A stretch of DNA of 64,000 nt. Origin: Thermosipho japonicus. GTDB lineage: Bacteria > Thermotogota > Thermotogae > Thermotogales > Fervidobacteriaceae. Under the pieces are notes generated by a model. It made no database searches. It was not told the origin of the DNA and saw only the letters and a program-made list of their open reading frames with translations. A program made the translations under genes and the position numbers. This document shows positions 45,729 to 57,969 of the stretch, one piece after another; position 1 is the first letter of the stretch; every line of letters begins with the position of its first letter. Location: assembly GCF_014201655.1 (NCBI RefSeq), contig NZ_JACHEX010000001.1, forward strand, positions 62,001 through 126,000. Direction: 5' to 3'.

Positions 45729-48304
45729 GTTTCATCCTCCAATATTTTTTTTAATTCTCCTTCTTCATTAATTGATGGGTTATCTAATTTTCTACAATAT
45801 AACTCATTCATAACTTTTCCAATTTCAACAGAATTTTTCACATTCATTTTTTCTTTTAAATAATTGCCTGAAATGCTAAGCTTTGTTGAAAAAACCCTTT
45901 TTAAATATTCTACAAAATATTCTTTAGAATCCTCTTCGTCAATATATGACATTATATGAGCAGCTGTCTCAGCTGAAGGTTTACCTATTACTTTATAAAT
46001 ATCTGAAAACCTTATTTTATATTTTATCATGTTTAAAAGGGGAGGTAATCTAGTTTCTGTTGCTTTTATCTCATCTATAAATTTTTTAGGAATACCATAC
46101 TTTTTGATAACCTGTTTTAATGTATCAATATCGTAGTATTCAAGCAAAATTCTCAGTAATGAATAAAAAATATTAACCTTTTTGTATAATTCTCTTATAA
46201 TCCTAAGGTTATTAAACAAATTTTCCAACTTTTTTTCCATAACACTTGTAAAATAGGTTTTAGGAAATATATGTTTTAAAATCTTTAGCTGCGCTAATCT
46301 TTTAATTGCATTTAACGGCTCTCTTTCTCCTAGAATTTTTTCTAACTCTTGTCTTATCCTTTGTCCACTAACTTTTTCAAGAAAACCTCCATTGAGTGTT
46401 TCATGTAAAATCCTCAATGTTTCTTCTTCTATTTTAAACCCAAATCTCTGTTCAAATCTTACAGCTCTAATTATTCTTGTCGGATCTTCAACAAAGCTTA
46501 ATTTGTGCAATACTCTTATTAAACCTTCTTTTAAATCTTTTCTTGAATCGAAAAAATCATAAAGTAACCCAAATTCTTTAGTATTTAATTTTATAGCCAT
46601 TGCATTAATAGTAAAATCACGACGATATAAATCTTTCTTTATGGTACTAATATCTACTTGCGGCAAATCAGCTGGTTTTTCATAATATTCTGTCCTAGCC
46701 GTTGCTATATCAATCCTAAAACCATCTTTAAAAAATAGCGACGCTGTCAAAAATTTTTCATGTTCTACCATCTTAGCTCCTAACTGCTTGCTTGCATACT
46801 TTGCAAATTCTAATCCGTTTCCTTCAACCACAATATCTATATCATAATTTTCCAATCCTAAAAGTAAATCCCTAACAAAACCTCCAACTACATAAACAGG
46901 CATTTTTTTATCTTCTCCATAGCTTCCAATAAGTCTTAAAAGATTTAATATCCGACTAGGGATTCTATCAACCATCAAATGTTTAACATCTTCAAATTTC
47001 AGTGTTGATTCTTTTTCTTTTTTTAACTCTTTCTCATCAAGGTTCAGTAAATCTGATCGAGTAATTATTCCAACCAAAATATTATTTTTACTTAAAACAG
47101 GTATCCTACCAACATCGTTTTCAAGCATTAGTTTTCTAACTTTAAAAACTGGATCATCTTCATGCACAGTAACTAGTGAAGTTGTCATTATAGACTTTAC
47201 CGGACGATCTGAAAAACCATGCCTCATTGCCTTATCAACTGCTTTTCTTGTAACAATACCAACTAATTTATTACCTTCTATTATTGGGAAACCTCCATGT
47301 CCTGTCAAATTCATCATTTCATATACTTTCCCAATGTTCTCATGTGAAAAAACTGTCCTAACAGGTGATGTCATTATATCTTTTGCCTTTTTAGAAAAAT
47401 TTATAAATTTTGGAAGAACATCTTTTAATTTATAAATTACCTCATCTAAAGAAACATTTTGAAGAGTTGCAGAACCAGCTTTTTCGTGCCCATTGCCACC
47501 AAAATATTGCATTATTTTCTTTATACTAATATCATCGTTTTTTGTTCTCCCCACCAAAAAGACCTTTTTCCCCATTCTCACTACAACTATTAAAGTTTCT
47601 AAATCTTCAAATTCCCAGAGCTTATATGTAATTACATTTAATCCACCGATAAACTTTTCAATTTCTGCTTTGGCAATTGCAATTTTGTAATCATATATAT
47701 TAAAAGTTTCAACATTTTCACTTAACAAATGCAGTAATTCTTTTTGTTCACTATTTAACTCAAAACTTATAAATTCCTGAACCCAATCAAGTCTTGCACC
47801 ATTTTCTAGCAAAAATTTTGCTGCTTCAAGATCTTCAACAGTTGTTGTATCATACAAAAAATTACCAGTATCCTCATATATTGCAATTAAGAATAGAGTC
47901 GCTTCCTCTGGAGAAATATCTATACCATTTTCTTTTATTTTTAAAACAAAATAACTCGTTATTGCCCCAATTTCAAAGCTATCTACTTCTATTTTTTCAT
48001 CTATTAACTTCAATTTTGGATGATGATCATACGCAACTATCTTAGTATAATCAGTTATTTTTTCTAAAATCTTACTTCCAATTCTATCTAAACTTGCCGT
48101 ATCCACAAGAACAAGCTCTTTTAAATTTTCATTGATTTCCACATCCCTTAAATATTTAAATTCAAATAATCTTAAAAATTCTTCAAGGTTTTGTTGAAAT
48201 CTTCCACTAACTACTATTTCAAATTCTGGATTTATTTTTTTAAATGCATATGCAGACGCAAAACCATCAAAATCAGGAGTTCTATGTGGAGTAACTATTT
48301 TCAA
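45725..48304 (-). CDS. DHH-CBS-CBS-tRNA nucleotidyltransferase fusion
   Basis: An 859-residue fusion. Residues 1-300 are a DHH/DHHA1 phosphoesterase, with DFDGFASA near 12, AYDHHPKL near 90 and GGNGHEKAGSA near 270. Two CBS domains follow (about 310-430). The C-terminal half is a class II nucleotidyltransferase: YVVGGFVRDLLLG, YDIDIVVEGNG, DLYRRDFTINAMAI and VEDPTRIIRAVRFEQRF. It adds A or CCA to tRNA 3' ends. The A-adding enzyme of Aquifex has this same long form, so A-adding alone is possible. The DHH part may be an oligoribonuclease or a nucleotide phosphodiesterase. TTG start. Confidence 0.93.
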   Translation of the reverse strand: MKIVTPHRTPDFDGFASAYAFKKINPEFEIVVSGRFQQNLEEFLRLFEFKYLRDVEINENLKELVLVDTASLDRIGSKILEKITDYTKIVAYDHHPKLKLIDEKIEVDSFEIGAITSYFVLKIKENGIDISPEEATLFLIAIYEDTGNFLYDTTTVEDLEAAKFLLENGARLDWVQEFISFELNSEQKELLHLLSENVETFNIYDYKIAIAKAEIEKFIGGLNVITYKLWEFEDLETLIVVVRMGKKVFLVGRTKNDDISIKKIMQYFGGNGHEKAGSATLQNVSLDEVIYKLKDVLPKFINFSKKAKDIMTSPVRTVFSHENIGKVYEMMNLTGHGGFPIIEGNKLVGIVTRKAVDKAMRHGFSDRPVKSIMTTSLVTVHEDDPVFKVRKLMLENDVGRIPVLSKNNILVGIITRSDLLNLDEKELKKEKESTLKFEDVKHLMVDRIPSRILNLLRLIGSYGEDKKMPVYVVGGFVRDLLLGLENYDIDIVVEGNGLEFAKYASKQLGAKMVEHEKFLTASLFFKDGFRIDIATARTEYYEKPADLPQVDISTIKKDLYRRDFTINAMAIKLNTKEFGLLYDFFDSRKDLKEGLIRVLHKLSFVEDPTRIIRAVRFEQRFGFKIEEETLRILHETLNGGFLEKVSGQRIRQELEKILGEREPLNAIKRLAQLKILKHIFPKTYFTSVMEKKLENLFNNLRIIRELYKKVNIFYSLLRILLEYYDIDTLKQVIKKYGIPKKFIDEIKATETRLPPLLNMIKYKIRFSDIYKVIGKPSAETAAHIMSYIDEEDSKEYFVEYLKRVFSTKLSISGNYLKEKMNVKNSVEIGKVMNELYCRKLDNPSINEEGELKKILEDET

Positions 48305-49485
48305 AATATCACTTCCCGCTTTTTTAAAACATTCACAGTCGAAGTTACAATTTCAACATCACCATTAACTGTCAAAAGGGCATAGAATAATTCACTTCTT
48401 CTTTGAAATTTTTTGCCATGCATTTTCTCTACAACCGGTTTCCACGAGCCACAATTTATATAATACTTTGGCTTATTTGAAACGTTAAAAATATTAAACG
48501 TATTTTTGTGAATGTGTCCCATAATAACTCCATTGACTTCTTCTATATCATTTCTATAGTCATACCCTATAAAATGTTTTTCATAATTAATCTGGCCTTT
48601 TAATACCTTTTTAGCCTTTTTTATCAAATAATCCGTTCTTTTAAATTTTCTCAAATTCATTATTACTCTTACAATTATCTCACCTAACTTTATACCTCCA
48701 AAATTGTTCAAAAATACTTTTGAAAAATTACTCCAAAAAGGATAATTGGTTTTCATCCATTTCTTTGCTTCAAGGCTTTTCATCATTCCTAAAAATTCTT
48801 CCATCCAAAATCTCAAAAGATCAATTCCTAAGTCATACTTCTTAGAAACTATCTCAAACCAATCAAATAAATCAAGAGTAGGTCGAACGTTATCATAATC
48901 TCTTAAAATTTCGCTTGGTACTTTACCATACACCTTTTCATCAAAATTTTTTATCATATATCTGACAATATATTCACCAAGTGGTGGAAGTATTTTTCCT
49001 GTTGCTTTATCTACGGCAAATTTATTTACTGGATCAAACTGATTACCGTGGATAACCAACATTTTTAAAGTTTCGTCATAGTGATATGGCTTTATAGTTA
49101 AATTTGGAATTTTCTCTAAAAGCTTTTCCAATAAACCCTTATTTTTATAAATATAATAATCATGATTTCCAATTATATAGAAAATTCTATTACCATTTTT
49201 AGCAAATTTTCTTAAGCTCGAAAAAACTTTTGGATGTTTTACCTCAATTTCTTCTATAATATCAGAACTAACGCTTTGAATAGATTCTTCATAATTAAGC
49301 AAATCAAAATCTAATTTTGAACTACTTTCAACCAGTTCAAATCCATCCCCGACTATAAATAAATCCACATTTGAAAAATCGGAAAAATCTAACATTAACT
49401 TTTCAAAATGCTCGTCGTGCTCAAAATCATCCTTCGCGCTCCCATTTCCTATGTGCAAATCACTCAAAAATAAGTACCTTTTCAT
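48301..49485 (-). CDS. Calcineurin-like metallophosphoesterase
   Basis: A 394-residue phosphoesterase with the five metal motifs: DLHIGNG (about 9), GDGFELVE (about 46), GNHDYY (about 106), HGNQFD (about 145) and GHIHKN (about 320). The substrate is unknown. The second motif has DGFE where many members have D-X-X-D, so its metal site may be slightly different. A roughly 170-residue helical insert separates the fourth and fifth motifs. It overlaps the start of the tRNA nucleotidyltransferase gene by four bases. Confidence 0.88.
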   Translation of the reverse strand: MKRYLFLSDLHIGNGSAKDDFEHDEHFEKLMLDFSDFSNVDLFIVGDGFELVESSSKLDFDLLNYEESIQSVSSDIIEEIEVKHPKVFSSLRKFAKNGNRIFYIIGNHDYYIYKNKGLLEKLLEKIPNLTIKPYHYDETLKMLVIHGNQFDPVNKFAVDKATGKILPPLGEYIVRYMIKNFDEKVYGKVPSEILRDYDNVRPTLDLFDWFEIVSKKYDLGIDLLRFWMEEFLGMMKSLEAKKWMKTNYPFWSNFSKVFLNNFGGIKLGEIIVRVIMNLRKFKRTDYLIKKAKKVLKGQINYEKHFIGYDYRNDIEEVNGVIMGHIHKNTFNIFNVSNKPKYYINCGSWKPVVEKMHGKKFQRRSELFYALLTVNGDVEIVTSTVNVLKKREVIF

Positions 49486-49497
49486 TCTAACTCACCT

Positions 49498-50337
49498 TCA
49501 CAATTTGAATAGTTTATCAGGCTTTACAATATGAACATTGATGTTTTTTAATTCTTCTTTAAAATTTTCAAGAAAACGCTCAGGTCTTTTTCCGTATCTT
49601 CCAGAAATGTGATACAAAATTAACGTTTTAATTTTGGTATCTTTAATTAAATCAATAATGTCTTCAAGAACCGCATGATTTTTATATTTTCTATCTTCCT
49701 TCTTAAAAAACGTACATTCATGAAATAAAATATCCGTATCAAAAACATCCTCTTTCTTTAAAAGATAAGTATCACCAGATACTGTTAAAATTTTCTTTTC
49801 AAACTTTTCAGAAACATAATCACTTCCATACTTTCTTGAAAGTTCCGCAATTTCTTTTTGACTTAGACTTTGAAATTCTTTTTTTAATCTTTTTCTTACC
49901 TCATATAAATGATACCCAAAGCTTTTTTCACTGTAAGTATGAACCACAGAAAATGCTTTAATGTATTTTGGCTGATTTCCTTCTCTTAAATATACAATTT
50001 GACCATCTTTTAGTGGAAACACATTTAAATTAAATCTTAAATCAGAATTCATCTTTTTAATAAATCTCAAATATTCTTCAATTCCCTTATTTCCAATTGG
50101 ATAATAAATATTTAATTCCTTTTCTCTATCTCCCATTGCATTATTTCTAGTATTAATTAAAGCCCATAACCCTGAGATATGATCTACATGGCCATGAGTT
50201 AAAAATATATGCTTAATAGCATATATTTTATTATTTAATAAAGTTGCAACTCCTTCACCAGCATCAAATAATATTCGCTCAGGTGAATAATAAATCCAAG
50301 TTGTATATAAGGCTTTTGAATATGCTATTATATTCAA
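49498..50337 (-). CDS. rnz: tRNA 3' endonuclease RNase Z (T. maritima type)
   Basis: A metallo-beta-lactamase-fold nuclease that trims pre-tRNA 3' ends. The first residues ([29 protein letters not shown]) and THGHVDH (47-53) closely match the T. maritima enzyme as I recall it. That enzyme lacks the usual exosite and is known to cut after an encoded CCA. The other metal motifs are VSGDT and NHAVLED. The four tRNA genes in this window all encode CCA, which fits. TTG start after GGAGGG, overlapping rplI by four bases. Confidence 0.94.
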   Translation of the reverse strand: MNIIAYSKALYTTWIYYSPERILFDAGEGVATLLNNKIYAIKHIFLTHGHVDHISGLWALINTRNNAMGDREKELNIYYPIGNKGIEEYLRFIKKMNSDLRFNLNVFPLKDGQIVYLREGNQPKYIKAFSVVHTYSEKSFGYHLYEVRKRLKKEFQSLSQKEIAELSRKYGSDYVSEKFEKKILTVSGDTYLLKKEDVFDTDILFHECTFFKKEDRKYKNHAVLEDIIDLIKDTKIKTLILYHISGRYGKRPERFLENFKEELKNINVHIVKPDKLFKL

Positions 50338-50789
50338 TTTTTACCCTCCTGAACTACTTCTACTTTAATTTTTCCAGTAATTCCCTCTGGTAACTTTACT
50401 GTTATTTCATATAAGCCAAGTTCTTTTATTGGTTTATTCAAAACAATATGTTTTTTGTCAATATCTTTTCCCGTTTTTTCGGAAATTGCTTTAGCAATAT
50501 CCGCATTTGTAAGTGCACCAAATAATTTCCCGCTTCCACCAGTTTTTACAGGTATTTTGTACAAATGTTGTTGTAAAAGCTTTAGCAGCTCTTCACTTTC
50601 TTGTTTTATTTTTTTCTTTTCTTCTTCCTCTTTCATTTTTTGTGCCTTAAGTTGTTTTAAAACAGCAGGAGTAGCTTCTAACGCTAAACCCTTTGGAATA
50701 AGAAAATTTCTAGCGTATCCATCAGATACATTCTTTACTTCTCCTTTTTTACCAATTTTTGCAACATCCTTTAACAAAACAACTTTCAT
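50334..50789 (-). CDS. rplI: Ribosomal protein bL9
   Basis: The 151-residue large-subunit protein L9. It has the N-terminal rRNA-binding domain ([32 protein letters not shown]), a long connecting helix rich in K and E, and the C-terminal domain with [22 protein letters not shown] after GGAGGTGAT. It sits between prmC and rnz and not with rpsF-rpsR as in many bacteria. Confidence 0.98.
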   Translation of the reverse strand: MKVVLLKDVAKIGKKGEVKNVSDGYARNFLIPKGLALEATPAVLKQLKAQKMKEEEEKKKIKQESEELLKLLQQHLYKIPVKTGGSGKLFGALTNADIAKAISEKTGKDIDKKHIVLNKPIKELGLYEITVKLPEGITGKIKVEVVQEGKN

Positions 50790-50794
50790 TTAAA

Positions 50795-51580
50795 TCACCT
50801 CCGAAAATCTTTTATTACTATTCTATCGTTTCCTGAATAATCCTTAATTACATCCCATCCTTTTTTTCTAAAAAAATCACCTTGATCATGTCCTATTTCC
50901 ATAATTACAATCTTTCCTTGTAAATCGTAGCTGCTTAAAAATTCTCTATAAAAATCTAAACCATCTTCTCCACCAAGTAAAGCTTCCTTGGGTTCGAACA
51001 TAACTTCCTTTTGAAGGTCTGAATTATTTTTAACATAAGGAGGATTTGATACAATAAGCTCAATTTCATCATATTCATTTTTGAATGGTTCTAAAAATTT
51101 ACCTAATCTTAAATCTAATCTATCGAGTACATTGAACTTTTTTGCATTCTTTTTTGCTATTTCCAAAGCTTTTTTCGAGATATCCGTTCCAAAACCAATA
51201 CAATTTCTTTCAAGTAATATAGAAATGATTACTGCACCACTTCCAACACCTATTTCGGCAACTTTCTTTATCTTTTCTTTATTGATTATTTTCAATGCAT
51301 TTTCAACAAGTAATTCTGTTTCAGGCCTTGGAATCAAAACTCCTTCTTCTACATAAAAATTATGTTTGTAAAAGCTTTTTTCATTTAATAAATATGCTAA
51401 TGGAAATCCTATTAACCTTTTATTTAAAAGATCAAAAAAATTTTTCTCGCAAAACTGATATTCAGGATGAATAACCAAATATTCTTTAGTTTTACCGGTA
51501 ATTTTTTTTATAACAAGATAGGCTTCCAATTCAGGAAGCCCTCTATCTTTGAAAATTTTTAATGCTTCATAAACCGTCAT
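50795..51580 (-). CDS. prmC: Release-factor glutamine methyltransferase PrmC
   Basis: PrmC N5-methylates the glutamine of the GGQ motif in release factors. An N-terminal helical domain is followed by the methyltransferase domain. The AdoMet loop EIGVGSGAV is at 109-117, and catalytic NPPY at 179-182 is followed by the family's YREFL. Length 261 is somewhat short but complete. ATG overlaps the stop of the DUF59 gene by four bases; no release factor gene is near. Confidence 0.95.
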   Translation of the reverse strand: MTVYEALKIFKDRGLPELEAYLVIKKITGKTKEYLVIHPEYQFCEKNFFDLLNKRLIGFPLAYLLNEKSFYKHNFYVEEGVLIPRPETELLVENALKIINKEKIKKVAEIGVGSGAVIISILLERNCIGFGTDISKKALEIAKKNAKKFNVLDRLDLRLGKFLEPFKNEYDEIELIVSNPPYVKNNSDLQKEVMFEPKEALLGGEDGLDFYREFLSSYDLQGKIVIMEIGHDQGDFFRKKGWDVIKDYSGNDRIVIKDFRR

Positions 51581-51882
51581 ATCCCTAACTGAGCTCTTAC
51601 GCTTGGATCAACTCTATCAGGAGTCCAAGGTGGATCAAAGGTAAGTTCAACTTTTACATCATTTATTCCTTCAATTTCTCTAAGTTTGGTCTCTGCATCT
51701 TGCAAAATTAGACCTGCAAGCGGACACATAGGAGTTGTCATTGTCATTAATACATACACATTATCATTTTCATCAACCTTTACTTCATATACTAATCCTA
51801 ATGATACTACATCTAATCCAATTTCAAAATCAATAACCTCTTTTAACTTGTTATAAACCATTTCTTCTGTTACTTTTCCCAT
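51577..51882 (-). CDS. DUF59/MIP18 family metal-sulphur cluster assembly factor
   Basis: A 101-residue single-domain MIP18/SufT-like protein. The family motifs are DFEIGLDVVSLGLVYEV, the cysteine in TTPMCPLAGLI, and VELTFDPPWTPDR. T. maritima has a close homologue of known structure. It is thought to help in iron-sulphur protein maturation. I chose ATG 51882 after AAGGAGTGAT; an in-frame GTG at 51891 lies in that site. Confidence 0.92.
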   Translation of the reverse strand: MGKVTEEMVYNKLKEVIDFEIGLDVVSLGLVYEVKVDENDNVYVLMTMTTPMCPLAGLILQDAETKLREIEGINDVKVELTFDPPWTPDRVDPSVRAQLGI

Positions 51883-51887
51883 AAATA

Positions 51888-53180
51888 TCACTCCTTTTTA
51901 TTATCAAGTTTTTTTATTAAATCTGCTATATCATTAGCTATAATTGTTGATTCGTCCATATCTGGACCCTCAACCAAAACCCTTACAACTGGTTCTGTTC
52001 CGGATGGTCTTACTATAACTCTATAATCTTTAATTGATTTTAATTTTTCAAATACTTCTTTTGATTTATAAACTTCCTTATCATTAACCTTTACATTTAT
52101 CATCACTTGCGGATAATCAGGTATTAATTTCGATAACTCAACTAATCTTTTTCCAGAATTTACCACAGCTGATAACGTCTCTAGTGCTGTAATAAGACCA
52201 TCACCTGTTGTAGATCTATCTAGATAAATTATATGACCACTTCTTTCTCCACCTAAAATTATATTTTCCTTTAGCATCTCTTCCAAAACATATCTGTCAC
52301 CAACTTTAGTTCTTACTACATCTATTGAATTTTCATTTAAAAATCTTTCAAGTCCTATATTAGACAAAATTGTTACCACTACCTTGTCATTCTTCAAACG
52401 CCCTTCTTTTTTTAACTGTAATGCTGTCAAACCTATAATTTTATCTCCATGAAATTCCTGACCATTTTCATCCAAAAAAATACACCTATCACCATCTCCA
52501 TCATGCAAAACTCCAATTTTTCCATTAACTATGTAATTTTTTATGTTTTCTGGATGAGTTGAACCACAATCTTTATTTATATTAAAACCATCAGGTTCAT
52601 TGTTAACAACTTCAATTTTTGCTCCAAAATATTCCAAAATTTTAGGATTTAGATTATACGTTGCTCCGTTAGCAACATCCATTACAATTTTCAATCCTGA
52701 CAAATCTAAATTCTTATAAAGTTCCTTTATATAATTAAAATACTCTTCTTCAGCTAACTTATAATCAATTACTCTTCCAACTTTTTCAAAAGAATTATAT
52801 TTTACATTTTGCATTTCATTTTCTATACGTTCTTCTAAACTATCAGGCAACTTATAACCCTTCATTATTACCTTCAATCCATTATATTCGGGAGGATTAT
52901 GAGATGCAGAAATCATTATTCCTGCTGCATCTTCAAGTTTGGTTATTAAAGCAAGTGCTGGAGTTGGCATTATTCCACACCTATACACATCAGCGCCTGC
53001 AGAAGTAATACCAGCAATAAGAGCTGCTTCTAACATATCACCTGAATTCCTTGTATCTTTTGCAATAAAAACTTTTCCATTAACCATGTTTCCTACAGCA
53101 TTACCAAGTCTAAAAGCTAGCTCTGGAGTTAGAAATTCATTAACAACTCCTCTAATTCCATCTGTTCCAAAGTATCTCAC
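51888..53180 (-). CDS. glmM: Phosphoglucosamine mutase GlmM
   Basis: GlmM turns glucosamine-6-phosphate into glucosamine-1-phosphate for peptidoglycan precursors. The active phosphoserine S93 is in [12 protein letters not shown]. The metal loop DGDGDRCIF, the sugar loop GGERSGHI and the phosphate loop [15 protein letters not shown] follow. Length 430 is normal. GTG start after AAGGAGG, overlapping the pyrR stop by four bases. Confidence 0.96.
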   Translation of the reverse strand: MRYFGTDGIRGVVNEFLTPELAFRLGNAVGNMVNGKVFIAKDTRNSGDMLEAALIAGITSAGADVYRCGIMPTPALALITKLEDAAGIMISASHNPPEYNGLKVIMKGYKLPDSLEERIENEMQNVKYNSFEKVGRVIDYKLAEEEYFNYIKELYKNLDLSGLKIVMDVANGATYNLNPKILEYFGAKIEVVNNEPDGFNINKDCGSTHPENIKNYIVNGKIGVLHDGDGDRCIFLDENGQEFHGDKIIGLTALQLKKEGRLKNDKVVVTILSNIGLERFLNENSIDVVRTKVGDRYVLEEMLKENIILGGERSGHIIYLDRSTTGDGLITALETLSAVVNSGKRLVELSKLIPDYPQVMINVKVNDKEVYKSKEVFEKLKSIKDYRVIVRPSGTEPVVRVLVEGPDMDESTIIANDIADLIKKLDNKKE

Positions 53181-53707
53181 TGTTCTTCCTCCTTGTCCAA
53201 TATATACACCGAATCTTCTTCATCTACTTCACTTATCCTAACTTTAATAGTTTCTCTTTCCTTTGAACTTGGAATATTTTTTCCAACATAATCTGGACGT
53301 ATAGGAAACTCCCTATGACCTCTATCTACCAACACAGCTAATTGTATAAATTTTGGCCTTCCCCTACTTGTAACTGCATCCATAGCCGCTCTTATCGTTC
53401 GGCCTGTAAACAAAACATCATCCACTAATATTACTACCTTATTCTTTACTTCAAAATTTATATTACTCTTATCTTCTTTGGTCTTTTTTTCATCATCCCT
53501 AAATGGTCCAACATCAAGTCCACCAACTGGCACTGCAATACCCTCTATCATTTGAATATTTTCTGATATTCTTTTAGCCAAATAATATCCCCTTGTATAT
53601 ATTCCAAGTAAAACAATATCTTCTGCTCCTTTATTTCTTTCTAAAATTTCGTGGGAAATTCTCATTAATGACCTTCTTATATCATCTTTTCCCAAAATCT
53701 TTTTCAT
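53177..53707 (-). CDS. pyrR: Bifunctional pyr regulator / uracil phosphoribosyltransferase PyrR
   Basis: A 176-residue PyrR. The PRPP loop [14 protein letters not shown] lies at 96-109. [29 protein letters not shown] residues are present ([17 protein letters not shown]). In Bacillus it binds pyr mRNA to cause attenuation and has UPRT activity. No pyr biosynthesis gene adjoins it, and I saw no PyrR-binding hairpin in this operon, so its targets lie elsewhere. Confidence 0.94.
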   Translation of the reverse strand: MKKILGKDDIRRSLMRISHEILERNKGAEDIVLLGIYTRGYYLAKRISENIQMIEGIAVPVGGLDVGPFRDDEKKTKEDKSNINFEVKNKVVILVDDVLFTGRTIRAAMDAVTSRGRPKFIQLAVLVDRGHREFPIRPDYVGKNIPSSKERETIKVRISEVDEEDSVYILDKEEEQ

Positions 53708-53708
53708 A

Positions 53709-56188
<2,480 letters not shown>

Positions 56189-56205
56189 TGAGATCCACCC
56201 CCAAC

Positions 56206-56475
56206 TTATTTGAAATTATAATGCTTTCTAACTGCTTTTTTTACTTTCCATCTACACCTTAATCCTTTTGGAAATTCAACTAAATCACCTGGTTTAATTT
56301 TGTAAACTTTACCATCCTTTGTTTCAACTTCAATCTCGCCTTCAAGAATATAACATACCTCTGTTTCATCATAATACCAATCAAATTCTGAAACTTCCTT
56401 AGTCCAAATTGGCCATGAAAAAACTCCTAATTTTTCTAACTCTTCTTTTGAAGGAGTTGTTATTTTTATTTCCAT
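56206..56475 (-). CDS. Small cupin (EutQ-like DUF861)
   Basis: An 89-residue single cupin, very close to a T. maritima protein of known structure as I recall it. Visible are FSWPIWTKEVSEFDWYYDETEVCYILEGEIEVE and KPGDLVEFPKGLRCRWKV. The usual metal histidines of motif 1 are replaced, so metal binding is uncertain. Its biological role is unknown. It has a candidate promoter of its own. ATG after GGGGAGGTG. Confidence 0.9.
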   Translation of the reverse strand: MEIKITTPSKEELEKLGVFSWPIWTKEVSEFDWYYDETEVCYILEGEIEVETKDGKVYKIKPGDLVEFPKGLRCRWKVKKAVRKHYNFK

Positions 56476-56494
56476 TATTACACCTCCCCATGAT

Positions 56495-56503
56495 ATTATA
56501 TCA
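56495..56503 (-). promoter_or_regulatory. Extended -10 promoter of the cupin-fchA-tgt run
   Basis: On the minus strand TGATATAAT (hexamer 56495-56500) overlaps the stop codon of the DUF368 gene and lies 20 bases before the cupin ATG. No good -35 is seen. Confidence 0.5.
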
Positions 56504-57248
56504 TATATCTTGAAAGCATATAACTTAAAACATATCCTAAAATAGCTGAAAATAAACCTAAAATCATATTTCCGCTTCCATGAAAACCTGGGTAAACTGG
56601 GTAAAGTGAACCTATAACAAGGCCAAGAATTAAATTCTTAGAAAAATTTTCATATCTTTCAAATGCAATCTTCATGACAAGTGAAATTGTATAAATTCCT
56701 AAAAGAACACCTATTCCAAAAATTATTAATATTCCAATGTTTAAATTACTTATCGCACTAATAATATACTCATAAACTCCTAAAAGTAGGAGCATCAAAG
56801 AACCACTTAATCCTGGAACAACCATAGCAGCTCCACCTGCAAATCCAGCAATAACAATTTTTAAAATAGATGAATTGGAAGAATGTGGTATAAAATTAGG
56901 GATTATAACCAATAATATACCCAATATTAGTGGAACTATATTTAATTTTACTTCCCTCTTTAAAAATAGAATTGAAGCAAATATTAGTCCAAAGAAAAAA
57001 CTGTACATATAAAATGGAAACTTTTGAAGAGAATATTCAAAAAATTTCGATAATGAAAATATCGAAACCAAAACTCCAAGCCCAACAATAAATAAAATCT
57101 TCAAATCCTGCTTTTTAAACTTAAGTACATTAGATATAGCAGAAATAAGTTTTTCATAAACACCAGCAATGACTGCCATTGTTCCTCCACTAACACCTGG
57201 AATAAGATTTGCTATACCTATCAAAATTCCTGCAAAAAATAGTCTCAT
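56496..57248 (-). CDS. DUF368 polyprenyl-phosphate transporter family protein
   Basis: A 250-residue membrane protein with about eight hydrophobic segments. The two inverted-repeat signatures are IPGVSGGTMAVIAGVYEKLI and VPGLSGSLMLLLLGVYEYII. DUF368 proteins (PopT) are reported to flip undecaprenyl phosphate back across the membrane for cell-wall synthesis. I chose ATG 57248 after AGGAGGTG; an ATG at 57275 lies upstream of that site. glmM in the same run also serves the cell wall. Confidence 0.9.
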   Translation of the reverse strand: MRLFFAGILIGIANLIPGVSGGTMAVIAGVYEKLISAISNVLKFKKQDLKILFIVGLGVLVSIFSLSKFFEYSLQKFPFYMYSFFFGLIFASILFLKREVKLNIVPLILGILLVIIPNFIPHSSNSSILKIVIAGFAGGAAMVVPGLSGSLMLLLLGVYEYIISAISNLNIGILIIFGIGVLLGIYTISLVMKIAFERYENFSKNLILGLVIGSLYPVYPGFHGSGNMILGLFSAILGYVLSYMLSRYMI

Positions 57249-57281
57249 TATTGCACCTCCTAATTTTTTCCTCATTTAGCA

Positions 57282-57309
57282 TTATAATATTAGTTCCAAA
57301 AAATGTAAA
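57282..57309 (-). promoter_or_regulatory. Promoter of the DUF368 gene
   Basis: On the minus strand TTTACA (57304-57309) and TATAAT (57282-57287) are 16 bases apart. This -10 is not preceded by TG. It heads the 14-gene minus run. Confidence 0.55.
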
Positions 57310-57319
57310 TTGTTACTAC

Positions 57320-57347
57320 TTGCAATTTTTTTATTTTATGATAAAAT
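57320..57347 (+). promoter_or_regulatory. Promoter of tRNA-Ser
   Basis: A weak -35 TTGCAA (57320-57325) is 16 bases from TAAAAT (57342-57347), which is preceded by TGA. The tRNA begins about 20 bases downstream. Confidence 0.6.
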
Positions 57348-57366
57348 TCATATTGGTTACAGAATT

Positions 57367-57457
57367 GGAGAGGTGGCCGAGGGGTCGAAGGCGCACGCCT
57401 GGAGAGCGTGTGACGCCCGCAAGGCGTCCGTGGGTTCAAATCCCACCCTCTCCGCCA
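57367..57457 (+). tRNA. tRNA-Ser (GGA)
   Basis: A 91-base class II tRNA. Acceptor GGAGAGG pairs with CCTCTCC; the anticodon GGA is in the loop CTGGAGA; a long variable arm (GACGCCCGCAAGGCGTC region) is present; the T loop is GGTTCAAATCC; CCA is encoded at 57455-57457. Confidence 0.97.
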
Positions 57458-57459
57458 GA

Positions 57460-57484
57460 AAACCGGGACTATACGTCCCGGTTT
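57460..57484 (+). terminator. Hairpin after tRNA-Ser, partial terminator
   Basis: A perfect 10-base-pair GC-rich stem (57460-57469 with 57475-57484, five-base loop) begins three bases after CCA. Only three T follow before AG, so termination may be incomplete, letting RNA run on into rimP 28 bases further. Confidence 0.6.
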
Positions 57485-57511
57485 AGTATTTATATTATGA
57501 GGGGTGATATT

Positions 57512-57958
57512 ATGAAAGAAATAGTTTTAAAAGTTAAAGAAATTGCCGAAAGTGCATGCAAAAAATATAATCTAGAATTATTTGATATTAAATATTACAA
57601 CAAATCTGGAAAATGGTTTTTAGAAATCGTAATTGACAATCCACTTGATTATGTAAGTACAAAAGATTGTGAAAATATTTCAAGAGAAGTGGAATTTCAA
57701 TTAGACGAACTAGATATAATCCCTCAACGCTATTATTTAACTGTGTCTTCTCCGGGGCTTGATAGACCACTAAGAAGCATTGATGATTTTAAAAGATTTA
57801 TAAATAACAAAGTAAAAATCAAATTGGAAAATGAAACAATAATCGGATATATAAAAGATGTAAAAGATTCAGTTATCTTTTTAGAAGAAAATAATAAAAA
57901 AATCAAAGAAATTAAATATACCCAAATCAAAAAAGCAAATTTAGAAATAGATATATAG
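57512..57958 (+). CDS. rimP: Ribosome maturation factor RimP
   Basis: RimP assists 30S assembly. The 148 residues have an N-terminal domain with ELFDIKYYNKSGKWFLEIVIDN and DCENISREVEFQLDE, the signature VSSPGLDRPL, and a C-terminal SH3-like domain. I chose ATG 57512 after GAGGGGTGAT; longer frames reach back through tRNA-Ser and are not real. It is followed by nusA 11 bases later, the usual rimP-nusA order. Confidence 0.95.
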   Translation: MKEIVLKVKEIAESACKKYNLELFDIKYYNKSGKWFLEIVIDNPLDYVSTKDCENISREVEFQLDELDIIPQRYYLTVSSPGLDRPLRSIDDFKRFINNKVKIKLENETIIGYIKDVKDSVIFLEENNKKIKEIKYTQIKKANLEIDI

Positions 57959-57969
57959 GAGGGAAAAGT

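Noticed and set aside
57209..57511. N-terminal extension of rimP back through tRNA-Ser
   Set aside because: It would translate the tRNA gene. ATG 57512 has a good ribosome-binding site and gives the normal RimP start.
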